The notes below the pieces were generated by a model. The model was not told where the DNA came from. It did no database searches and worked only from the letters and a program-made list of their open reading frames with translations. Positions 1 through 6,141 of a stretch of DNA of 9,162 nt are shown here, piece after piece (position 1 is the first letter of the stretch; the number at the start of each line of letters is the position of its first letter). Source of the stretch: an uncultured Clostridia bacterium (GTDB taxonomy: Bacteria; Bacillota; Clostridia; Lachnospirales; Lachnospiraceae); assembly GCA_946186175.1 (NCBI GenBank), contig CAMHMG010000118.1:1-9162 (forward strand). The letters are read 5' to 3'. Made by a program: the position numbers and the translations under genes.

Positions 1-3
1 ATG

Positions 4-1488
4 TCAGACCTTCTTAAGGTATAATTCCGACACAAATCCATCATTCTCTTCATCAACAGATTTGTGATTGTAACATTCAAATCCTCCCATCTGCATTTCC
101 ATAAAGACTTTTGAAAGATATAGACCAAGTCCGGAACCCTGCTTTCCGGCAGCATTTTGACCACGGTAAAATTTCTCTGTAACCTTATCTAAATCTTCAT
201 CAGGAATACCTTTTCCATAATCTCTTATCGTTATACAAAGGTATTGATTTTTTGCGTTATTATTAGAGTTATTATCCTTTTCACCGGTACCTCTTGAGCT
301 TATATCTTTTTCATAGCTTTCTTTGTCAATCTTTTCTTTTGTATCTCTTTCTGTTAACGTATTTTTCCCATAAGCATTTATAATTTCTCTCACCCTATAT
401 GTTACAGTAATATCCGTTCCAGCATACTTAGCAGAATTACCGATAATATTACCGATAACCTGCTCCATTCTAAGCTCATCCATATATACTAAGCATTCCG
501 GCAGTTCATTCTCTACTATAATATTGCCAAACGAAGACAGCTCGTCAAAGAAATGAGATATAGCTCTTGAATCGGTTTCCACAGGCTTAACATCCAATTC
601 TTCAAGCTCTTCAAGCGTTGCCTGAAACATATTACTTATCAATTCATCAATAGTATCTGCCTTATTAGAAATATAACCTAACTTTTCCAGTATACTTTGT
701 GTATTTCTCTCTTCAGCTGATATATTACCGTCCTGCTGATCATTTTCTTTTTCTGCTTTCTTACCAATTTCACCAAACCGCATCTTCTCCTGCATTTCAA
801 GCACTTCGCAGGTTGCCTTAATGGTCGCGACAGGTGTCTTGATATCATGAGACAACTGTGCCACCAGCTCTTTCTTGCTCTTCTCCGCTTTTGCCTCACG
901 CATTTTAGAAGCAGCAATTTCCTCTCTCATAACATCGAAACTCTCAGTATAAGCACCAAAAATATTAGTTCTGTGCATAGGTAGTGCAACATCAAGATTG
1001 CCTTTAGCAATCTCACCCGAAAAATGTTCAAGTTCATGAAACGGTCTTATATAATTATAGTAAAGTATGAATATAAATATATATCCCGCTGCCAACAATG
1101 CAATCCAGACATATATGATATTCCTTCTTACATTATCTTTCGCAAGAGAAAATGCATTTTCTTCCGATGCAAAGCATATCTTACCAATAGAAACATCATT
1201 CCCGGAATCAGGTGCAAGATCCACAACCAAACCATAATCCCCATAATATTCATAAAGCCTGGCCATATATTCGGGATCATCATTCAATATGATTTCACAT
1301 TTACACTGTTTTTCAATGTCTTCAACCGCAATTCCATCATAATATGAATCTTTAACCTGTTCAATTATATCGTTATAATATACCATATCCCGCTTTGAGA
1401 AATCATCCTGCCCAAATGAGCCGATCAAAAACTTCAACATAACAAGCATGGCTACAGTATATATTAGTGCTATCCATCTTATTTTCAT
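4..1488 (-). CDS. Membrane sensor histidine kinase (HAMP-HisKA-HATPase)
   Basis: Sensor kinase of 494 residues that would autophosphorylate on a His and pass the phosphate to the response regulator encoded just upstream. Transmembrane segments lie at about 4-22 and 125-145, enclosing a roughly 100-residue extracytoplasmic sensor region (Cys62, Cys64, Cys105) whose ligand cannot be read. A HAMP-like linker covers about 146-198. The H-box SHDIKTP has the phospho-acceptor at His214. The ATPase domain shows the N-box (GNSAKY, Asn351), the G1 box DYGKGIP at 423-429, the F-box FYRG near 440 and the G2 box GSGLGLYL near 451. Two hydrophilic, low-complexity segments stand out: about 236-265 in the dimerisation region and about 374-415 between the N and G1 boxes, the latter Lys/Glu/Asn-rich. 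The ATG is preceded by GGGAGA at 1497-1502 with an 8-base spacer. The stop (TGA) falls at 4-6, so the gene is complete and any terminator lies outside the window. Kinase identity is certain; the signal is unknown. Confidence 0.95.
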   Translation of the reverse strand: MKIRWIALIYTVAMLVMLKFLIGSFGQDDFSKRDMVYYNDIIEQVKDSYYDGIAVEDIEKQCKCEIILNDDPEYMARLYEYYGDYGLVVDLAPDSGNDVSIGKICFASEENAFSLAKDNVRRNIIYVWIALLAAGYIFIFILYYNYIRPFHELEHFSGEIAKGNLDVALPMHRTNIFGAYTESFDVMREEIAASKMREAKAEKSKKELVAQLSHDIKTPVATIKATCEVLEMQEKMRFGEIGKKAEKENDQQDGNISAEERNTQSILEKLGYISNKADTIDELISNMFQATLEELEELDVKPVETDSRAISHFFDELSSFGNIIVENELPECLVYMDELRMEQVIGNIIGNSAKYAGTDITVTYRVREIINAYGKNTLTERDTKEKIDKESYEKDISSRGTGEKDNNSNNNAKNQYLCITIRDYGKGIPDEDLDKVTEKFYRGQNAAGKQGSGLGLYLSKVFMEMQMGGFECYNHKSVDEENDGFVSELYLKKV

Positions 1489-1581
1489 GTCATTTGTCTC
1501 CCGATAATTACTAAGTAAACAGTCATCACTAAACTCATATCATAGTGTGACAAAAAGTACTTATGACGCCCATATCAAATT

Positions 1582-2301
1582 CTATAATTCCAATATATAT
1601 CCTGTTCCCCAGATAGTCTTGATAAGTTTAGGATCGTTAGGATTGTCCTCCAGCTTCTCTCTAAGCTTTCTTATATGTACATTCAAAGTTCCGTCAGAAA
1701 AGAACGAATCTCCCCACACCTCATCAAACAGAGTCTCCTTGTTAACGATCGTGTTCTTATGCTCATATAGGCATTGCAGAAGAGCGAATTCCTTGGCTTT
1801 AAGCGGAATCTTCTCCCCATTCGAGATCACAGACATTGTTGAAGCATCAAGACTTATAGAAACAATGCTCCCATTTGCATCCTTCATACTCTGCTTAACG
1901 CTCTCAATCTCAGCCAGTTTCTCCTTCTCCATATTCTCAATCCTCTTAAGATTGACTTTGACCTTGGCAAGCAATACAGAAAGGTTATACGGCTTCTTCA
2001 CATAATCATCTCCGCCAATAGATAAAGCAATCAAGACGTCATCATCACTCTGTCTTGCGCTGATAAACAGTATAGGAAGCTGTTTATCCTCTCTTATCTT
2101 ACGGCATACATCAAACCCCGATTTATCACCCAGATTGATGTCAAGAAGCACGAGATCAACATCATTTTCTTCAATAAATGACAGCGCATCCTCTCCGTTA
2201 TCTACATATGCAGATGTAACATCAAACATCTGAAAATACTCACCTGTCATCTTTGCAAGTTCTATTTCATCATCGACTATAAGACAATTATAATGTGCCA
2301 T
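1582..2301 (-). CDS. OmpR/PhoB-family response regulator
   Basis: DNA-binding response regulator of 239 residues, expected to be phosphorylated by the kinase encoded downstream. The receiver domain (1 to about 112) has the acidic pair Asp10/Asp11, the phospho-acceptor Asp54 in LVLLDINLG, Ser81 in the Thr/Ser switch position and Lys103 in the KKP motif. A charged, probably helical linker (about 115-140) leads to a winged-helix DNA-binding domain (about 150-239) with the usual recognition-helix pattern GTLNVHIRKLREKLE and the C-terminal wing WGTGYILEL. The linker is somewhat longer than in compact family members. The ATG overlaps the TAA of mazG by one base (TAATG). An AGGAAGGGG-type ribosome binding site lies inside the mazG end, so translational coupling is likely. 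The spacing to the kinase is 93 bases with no convincing terminator. Its target genes cannot be deduced from the window. Confidence 0.96.
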   Translation of the reverse strand: MAHYNCLIVDDEIELAKMTGEYFQMFDVTSAYVDNGEDALSFIEENDVDLVLLDINLGDKSGFDVCRKIREDKQLPILFISARQSDDDVLIALSIGGDDYVKKPYNLSVLLAKVKVNLKRIENMEKEKLAEIESVKQSMKDANGSIVSISLDASTMSVISNGEKIPLKAKEFALLQCLYEHKNTIVNKETLFDEVWGDSFFSDGTLNVHIRKLREKLEDNPNDPKLIKTIWGTGYILEL

Positions 2302-2774
2302 TATTCAAACCCCTTCCTCTTCTTAGCCACATCTATAAGCTCCTTCGACTCGTCAAACGACTTGGCAAGATACTCATTCTGCCACTCTTTTCCCTGTTTC
2401 TCGGTTTTCTTGATCTCTTCCCATGCCGCATGACGTTCTTCATCCGTAGCATATTCCACTCCTGCAAACACATGTGGATGCCTTCGTTCCATCTTATCAC
2501 TTATTGTTCTTGCCACATCTTCAAAGTTGAAAAGCCCCTCTTCCTCGGCTATACACGCATGCATAACTACCTGTAACAGCAGATCACCAAGTTCTTCTCT
2601 CAGATTATCTGCATTTCCGGTACTATCCAATATGTTAATTCCACACACAACCTCTGCAGCCTCTTCAACACAGGCAGCCTTAAGGCTTGAATGTGTCTGT
2701 GCCCTGTCCCACGGACATCCGTCCTCAGCGCGAAGCCGTCTTACTACTTCCTTTAATCTATCTATTTCTGACAT
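2301..2774 (-). CDS. mazG: MazG-family nucleotide pyrophosphohydrolase, single-domain form
   Basis: Enzyme of the all-alpha NTP pyrophosphatase superfamily, which hydrolyses (d)NTPs to monophosphate and pyrophosphate and is thought to clear aberrant nucleotides. At 157 residues it corresponds to one MazG domain, against about 260 residues and two domains in E. coli MazG. Visible family motifs are GCPWD at 19-23, the metal-binding VEEAAE at 36-41 (Glu37, Glu38, Glu41), ELGD at 61-64 and the conserved ERRHPHVF near 96-103. The frame stays open upstream to a TTG at 2795, but ATG 2774 is chosen because AAAGGAGGG at 2784-2792 lies between them with a 9-base spacer. It is the first gene of an operon with the two-component pair. 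The substrate in vivo and any functional link to the kinase are not evident. Confidence 0.93.
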   Translation of the reverse strand: MSEIDRLKEVVRRLRAEDGCPWDRAQTHSSLKAACVEEAAEVVCGINILDSTGNADNLREELGDLLLQVVMHACIAEEEGLFNFEDVARTISDKMERRHPHVFAGVEYATDEERHAAWEEIKKTEKQGKEWQNEYLAKSFDESKELIDVAKKRKGFE

Positions 2775-2783
2775 AATACTATT

Positions 2784-2792
2784 CCCTCCTTT
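2784..2792 (-). promoter_or_regulatory. Ribosome binding site that fixes the mazG start
   Basis: On the minus strand the sequence reads AAAGGAGGG, a near-perfect Shine-Dalgarno, 9 bases before ATG 2774. It lies inside the longer open frame beginning at TTG 2795, so the longer start is very unlikely. Confidence 0.85.
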
Positions 2793-2797
2793 CAAAT

Positions 2798-2813
2798 TAT
2801 GATCAAAATCATA
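2798..2813 (-). promoter_or_regulatory. Inverted repeat in the mazG leader (operator-like)
   Basis: TATGAT-N4-ATCATA is a perfect 6+6 inverted repeat located between the predicted mazG transcription start (about 2824) and its ribosome binding site. It could be an operator for a dimeric repressor or a small leader hairpin. No regulator family is recognised. Confidence 0.35.
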
Positions 2814-2830
2814 CTGTAAGCAACCACTTA

Positions 2831-2860
2831 ATTATATTTCATGAAATGTCCATGTTTCAA
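2831..2860 (-). promoter_or_regulatory. Predicted sigma-A promoter of mazG-RR-HK operon
   Basis: Read on the minus strand, TTGAAA (2860-2855) and a perfect TATAAT (2836-2831) are separated by 18 bases. The start would be near 2824, giving a leader of about 50 bases before mazG. A perfect 10-base palindrome, TTTCATGAAA (2837-2846), sits inside the spacer next to the -10 element, where a bound regulator would compete with RNA polymerase. Confidence 0.6.
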
Positions 2861-2949
2861 AACTAACATTTATTTGCAAAACCAAATAATATATGATATG
2901 GTTTACTTTGTATATTTTGTATTAAATAATCAATAACCGGAGGATAAAT

Positions 2950-3504
2950 ATGGATAATCTACAAGAACTTGATTCTAACATACTTGTATACATTCAGGAA
3001 CATATTCGCAATGCTTCCCTGTCTAAATTCTTCATACCGGTTACACATCTTGGAGACTGGGGACTTATTACAATTCTTGTAATAATTCTGCTTCTTATGA
3101 CACCAAAGCACCGACGCACTGGATATATGTGCATATTGGGGCTTATTCTTGATGCCCTTGTAATCAATCTTTTGATAAAGCCTGCCGTAGGTCGTATGCG
3201 TCCATATGATGTCATCAAGAACTTTAAAGCGATCGTTCCACTGTTTTCCGACAAATCCTTTCCTTCAGGCCACACTGCCGCCACATTTGTCGTTGCAGTG
3301 ATCATTTTCAAAACCATGCCCAAAAGATATGGTATATTTGCTTTAATAATAGCAAGTCTTATAGGTCTTTCAAGACTATATGTCGGAGTACATTACCCTA
3401 CCGACGTTCTGTGTGCCGCGATCATCGGCTCATTAATAGGAGTATTAACAGTCAAACTCTATCGTTCTATCGAGACTCGTTTAAAGAAAAAACGTAAAAA
3501 ATAG
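2950..3504 (+). CDS. PAP2-family membrane phosphatase
   Basis: Integral membrane protein of 184 residues of the type 2 phosphatidic acid phosphatase family, which removes phosphate from lipid phosphates such as undecaprenyl pyrophosphate or phosphatidylglycerol phosphate. All three signature blocks are present: KPAVGRMRP (Lys77, Arg84, Pro85), PSGH at 105-108 and SRLYVGVHYPTD (Arg142, nucleophile-relay His148, Asp152). Hydrophobic stretches at about 38-50, 60-76, 110-120, 127-141 and 153-170 fit a multi-pass protein with the active site on the outer face. The C-terminus is very basic. ATG 2950 follows GGAGGA at 2939-2944 with a 5-base spacer. The gene is divergent from mazG and 241 bases from the hydrogenase operon, so probably monocistronic. 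Whether it is a BcrC/UppP-type undecaprenyl pyrophosphatase or acts on another lipid cannot be decided from sequence. Confidence 0.93.
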   Translation: MDNLQELDSNILVYIQEHIRNASLSKFFIPVTHLGDWGLITILVIILLLMTPKHRRTGYMCILGLILDALVINLLIKPAVGRMRPYDVIKNFKAIVPLFSDKSFPSGHTAATFVVAVIIFKTMPKRYGIFALIIASLIGLSRLYVGVHYPTDVLCAAIIGSLIGVLTVKLYRSIETRLKKKRKK

Positions 3505-3538
3505 TAAAACGAAGCCTCCGTCATCAGTCAAATTCCAA

Positions 3539-3570
3539 TGAAAATATTATATCAAATTTTCAGTATTTTT
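3539..3570 (+). terminator. Weak terminator-like hairpin after the PAP2 gene
   Basis: TGAAAAT (3539-3545) and ATTTTCA (3556-3562) form a 7-base stem with a 10-base loop, followed by GTATTTTT. The stem is nearly all A-T, so termination may be inefficient. The same stretch also offers an alternative pairing, CAATGAAAATA with TATTTT-CATTG, that reaches the -35 element at 3574. Confidence 0.35.
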
Positions 3571-3573
3571 CCA

Positions 3574-3602
3574 TTGAGAAAAGCGTAAAAATTTGGTATT
3601 AT
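3574..3602 (+). promoter_or_regulatory. Predicted sigma-A promoter of the hydCBA operon
   Basis: TTGAGA (3574-3579), a 17-base spacer and TATTAT (3597-3602) make a near-consensus promoter. TGG immediately before the -10 gives the extended -10 pattern TGN. The start would fall near 3609, leaving a leader of about 135 bases before hydC. The strength fits the high expression expected of a central fermentation enzyme. Confidence 0.7.
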
Positions 3603-3617
3603 ATTGTTATGTTTTTG

Positions 3618-3634
3618 TTGATAATTTTTATCAA
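3618..3634 (+). promoter_or_regulatory. Fur-like operator in the hydrogenase leader
   Basis: TTGATAATTTTTATCAA is a 17-base palindrome with one mismatch. It fits the Firmicute 7-1-7 Fur box TGATAAT-N-ATTATCA at all but one position. It begins about 9 bases after the predicted transcription start, a position where a repressor would block initiation or early elongation. An iron-sensing Fur regulator is the best guess because the operon encodes proteins with many iron-sulfur clusters. PerR boxes (TTATAAT-N-ATTATAA) are close relatives and cannot be excluded. The sequence could also form a weak A-T stem followed by TTTTT in RNA. Confidence 0.5.
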
Positions 3635-3638
3635 TTTT

Positions 3639-3671
3639 TGTTCATGATAATTTTTTTCATTTCCATGAACA
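3639..3671 (+). repeat. Inverted repeat and second Fur-like half-site in the leader
   Basis: TGTTCATG (3639-3646) and CATGAACA (3664-3671) form an 8-base inverted repeat with a 17-base loop. The left arm runs into TGATAATTTTT (3645-3655), which repeats 3619-3629 exactly at a 26-base offset. Its right half (TTTTTCA) is a poor match to the Fur pattern. A further small stem, CAGCA (3672-3676) with TGCTG (3686-3690), follows directly, so the leader could fold as consecutive hairpins. Confidence 0.4.
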
Positions 3672-3745
3672 CAGCACAATTAAACTGCTGACAGGTCCGA
3701 CTGTTATTAGTATTATTTTTATTACACTTACAAGGAGGATAATCT

Positions 3746-4243
3746 ATGGGGAAGTTAAATGCTGCCGCAGTAACTAAGATTGAAGAAATCTGTGACCGCT
3801 ACAAAGATGAAAAGACGCCGCTTATGATGATATTAAGCGACATCCAGAACGAGTACGGATATATTCCGTTAGAGGTGCAGGAACTGGTATCTGAAAAAAC
3901 CGGTATATCTGTTGCGGAAATATACGGGGTTGTTACATTCTATTCTTTCTTCTCTCTCACACCTAAGGGAAAATATGTTATCGGATGTTGTCTTGGAACA
4001 GCATGCTATGTCAAAGGTGCACAACAGGTCATCGATCGATTCTCTGAGCTGCTTCACATCAAACCCGGTGAAACTACAGAGGATGGATTGTTCACTTTAG
4101 ATGCACTGCGTTGTATAGGTGCATGTGGAATCGCACCGGCTGTTTCAATCAACGGTAAAGTATATCCGAAAATGACAGTTCCACAGGTCAATGAAGTAAT
4201 TGCAAGTTATCGTAGTAATGAGGAGAAGGAGGTGACAGCATGA
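3746..4243 (+). CDS. hydC: NAD-linked [FeFe] hydrogenase, NuoE-like [2Fe-2S] subunit
   Basis: Small electron-transfer subunit (165 residues) of a soluble trimeric hydrogenase, homologous to complex I NuoE and also called HndA. It carries one thioredoxin-fold [2Fe-2S] cluster that exchanges electrons near the flavin of the NuoF-like partner. The N-terminal helical part (about 1-70) includes the family-typical VAEIYGVVTFYSFF. The cluster ligands are visible as Cys82 and Cys87 in CLGTAC and Cys123 and Cys127 in CIGAC, with the usual GIAPAVSINGKVY following. Length matches the roughly 160-residue family. ATG 3746 follows AAGGAGG (3732-3738) at 7 bases. The TGA overlaps the next gene's ATG (ATGA), so the two are probably translationally coupled. 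It is the first gene of the operon, under the promoter and Fur-like site upstream. Confidence 0.95.
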   Translation: MGKLNAAAVTKIEEICDRYKDEKTPLMMILSDIQNEYGYIPLEVQELVSEKTGISVAEIYGVVTFYSFFSLTPKGKYVIGCCLGTACYVKGAQQVIDRFSELLHIKPGETTEDGLFTLDALRCIGACGIAPAVSINGKVYPKMTVPQVNEVIASYRSNEEKEVTA

Positions 4244-6126
4244 AGATAGATTCAGTTGAAAAATTAGAAGAACGCACTGCCACCTGTATCAATTATTTTA
4301 ATGATAAGTTAGCAGGAAAGGACGGAAAACGTCACATAGTTATCTGTGGCGGAACAGGATGTCTCTCCAATAATTCTATGGAGATCAAGAAAAAATTCGA
4401 GAAACGTCTTGAGGAAAAAGACGTTGCCTACAGAACTACAGTTAATATAGTTGGATGTTTCGGTTTCTGTTCACAGGGACCATTTGTCAAGATATATCCC
4501 GAAGATACCTTATACCGTCTGGTAACTCTTGATGATGTTGCAGAAATAGTTGATTCAGATATAGTAAATGATACCATAGTTGAACGACTTTTATATGTTG
4601 AACCTTCTACGGGTGAACAAGTCACCAAGCAGGAGGATATCAATTTCTACAAAAAACAGCACAGAATCGCACTTCATGGCTGTGGCGAAATTAATCCTGA
4701 GGACGTGAACGAAGCCTTAGGAAAGGGTGCCTTCCAAGGTCTTAAGAATGCACTTTCAAAGACTCCTCAGGAAGTCATTGATGAAGTCCTCGCCTCAGGA
4801 ATAAGAGGCCGTGGAGGTGCTGGTTTCCCATCAGGAAGAAAATGGCAGTTTGCACATGATGTTGATAGCGATGAGAAATATGTAGTATGTAACGGTGACG
4901 AAGGTGATCCCGGTGCATTCATGGACAGAAGTATATTAGAAGGTAACCCTCTTGCAGTTATCGAGGGAATGATGATAGCAGGATATGCAATAGGCGCTAA
5001 GAACGGCTATTTCTATGTTCGTGCTGAGTACCCCATTGCAGTTAACAGATTAAAAACCGCCATCAGGCAGGCAGAAGATCTGGGACTTATCGGTGATAAT
5101 ATACTTGGAACAGACTTCTCTTTCCGTTGTCATTTACGACTCGGAGCAGGTGCGTTCGTATGTGGTGAGGAGACTGCATTGCTCAATTCAATCGAAGGTA
5201 AGCGCGGCAATCCAAGACCGAGACCTCCTTTCCCTGCAGTCAAAGGATTATGGGGTCAGCCTACCATTATCAACAATGTTGAGACCCTTGCATGTATACC
5301 TTACATATTAAGAGAAGGTGCTTCAGAATTTTCTAAAGTCGGAACAGAGAGATCTAAAGGTACCAAGGTATTTGCTCTTGGTGGTAAAGTTAACAACGTA
5401 GGACTTGTAGAGGTACCAATGGGTACTACTCTTCGCGAACTTATATATGATATCGGCGGCGGAATACCTGATGGCAAGAAATTCAAAGCAATCCAGACAG
5501 GCGGACCTTCCGGCGGATGTCTTACTGAAGAATTCCTTGACGAACCTATTGATTTCGATAACTTGGTACAGAAGGGTTCCATGATGGGTTCCGGCGGAGC
5601 TATCGTTATGGATGAAGATAACTGTATGGTTGACGTTGCTAAGTTCTACATGGAATTCATCTGTGATGAATCATGTGGTAAATGTTCTCCTTGTCGTATA
5701 GGAACAAAGCGTATGCTTGAGATACTTACCCGCATAACTGAAGGAACAGGAACAATGGAAGATCTCGATGAGCTCGAAGAATTGAGCGCAACTGTTAAAG
5801 CTAACTCATTATGTGCTTTAGGACAGACCGCTTCGAATCCGGTAACTTCAACGTTGACTCATTTCCGTGACGAATACATAGCTCATATCAGGGATAAGAA
5901 ATGTCCGGCACATGTATGTAAGAACCTTATGGAATACCACATTGATCCTGAGAAATGTATTGGATGCGGCATGTGTGCAAAAGGCTGTCCAACCAACTGT
6001 ATCAGCAGAACTGATTATATACCTGAGGGACATAAGCTGGCTTCCTTTGAAATTGACACAACAAAATGCGTAAAATGTGGTTCATGTATGAGCCAGTGCC
6101 GTCTGAACGCAATATCAAAGAGATAA
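4240..6126 (+). CDS. hydB: NAD-linked [FeFe] hydrogenase, NuoF-like flavin subunit
   Basis: NAD(H)-reacting subunit of 628 residues, also called HndC. Domains in order: a thioredoxin-like [2Fe-2S] module (about 30-120; Cys36, Cys41, Cys73, Cys77); the FMN/NADH-binding NuoF core with GIRGRGGAGFPSGRKW at 187-202, NGDEGDPGAFMDRS at 218-231 and GAGAFVCGEETALLNSIEG at 302-320; the NuoF [4Fe-4S] site (Cys479, Cys482, Cys485 in CGKCSPC, plus Cys525); and a C-terminal two-cluster ferredoxin domain (Cys573/576/579/583 and Cys610/613/616/620). A CPAHVC pair (Cys555, Cys560) precedes the ferredoxin part. This architecture and length match HydB of the Thermotoga-type electron-bifurcating enzyme, where the thioredoxin-like module is fused rather than encoded separately as HndB. 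The ribosome binding site is AGAAGGAGGT at 4223-4232, 7 bases from ATG. Whether the complex truly bifurcates (NADH plus reduced ferredoxin) or only uses NADH cannot be told from sequence. Confidence 0.95.
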   Translation: MKIDSVEKLEERTATCINYFNDKLAGKDGKRHIVICGGTGCLSNNSMEIKKKFEKRLEEKDVAYRTTVNIVGCFGFCSQGPFVKIYPEDTLYRLVTLDDVAEIVDSDIVNDTIVERLLYVEPSTGEQVTKQEDINFYKKQHRIALHGCGEINPEDVNEALGKGAFQGLKNALSKTPQEVIDEVLASGIRGRGGAGFPSGRKWQFAHDVDSDEKYVVCNGDEGDPGAFMDRSILEGNPLAVIEGMMIAGYAIGAKNGYFYVRAEYPIAVNRLKTAIRQAEDLGLIGDNILGTDFSFRCHLRLGAGAFVCGEETALLNSIEGKRGNPRPRPPFPAVKGLWGQPTIINNVETLACIPYILREGASEFSKVGTERSKGTKVFALGGKVNNVGLVEVPMGTTLRELIYDIGGGIPDGKKFKAIQTGGPSGGCLTEEFLDEPIDFDNLVQKGSMMGSGGAIVMDEDNCMVDVAKFYMEFICDESCGKCSPCRIGTKRMLEILTRITEGTGTMEDLDELEELSATVKANSLCALGQTASNPVTSTLTHFRDEYIAHIRDKKCPAHVCKNLMEYHIDPEKCIGCGMCAKGCPTNCISRTDYIPEGHKLASFEIDTTKCVKCGSCMSQCRLNAISKR

Positions 6127-6141
6127 GGAGGAATTTTAATT

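Noticed and set aside
1547..2005. 152-codon open frame on the plus strand opposite the response regulator
   Set aside because: It lies antisense to a gene with clear domains, lacks a good ribosome binding site and its product is low-complexity Ser/Leu-rich, as expected of a shadow frame.
2874..2930. Promoter for the PAP2 gene
   Set aside because: TTGCAA (2874-2879) with a 17-base spacer leads to TATGGT, a poor -10, and TTTACT at 2902 with AATAAT at 2925 is no better. A promoter must exist here, but I cannot choose one.
3618..3634. Rex (NADH-sensing) operator instead of a Fur-like box
   Set aside because: Rex would be attractive for an NAD-linked hydrogenase, but Rex sites read TTGTTAA-N4-TTAACAA. 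The observed half-site TTGATAAT with an odd-length centre fits the Fur 7-1-7 pattern better.
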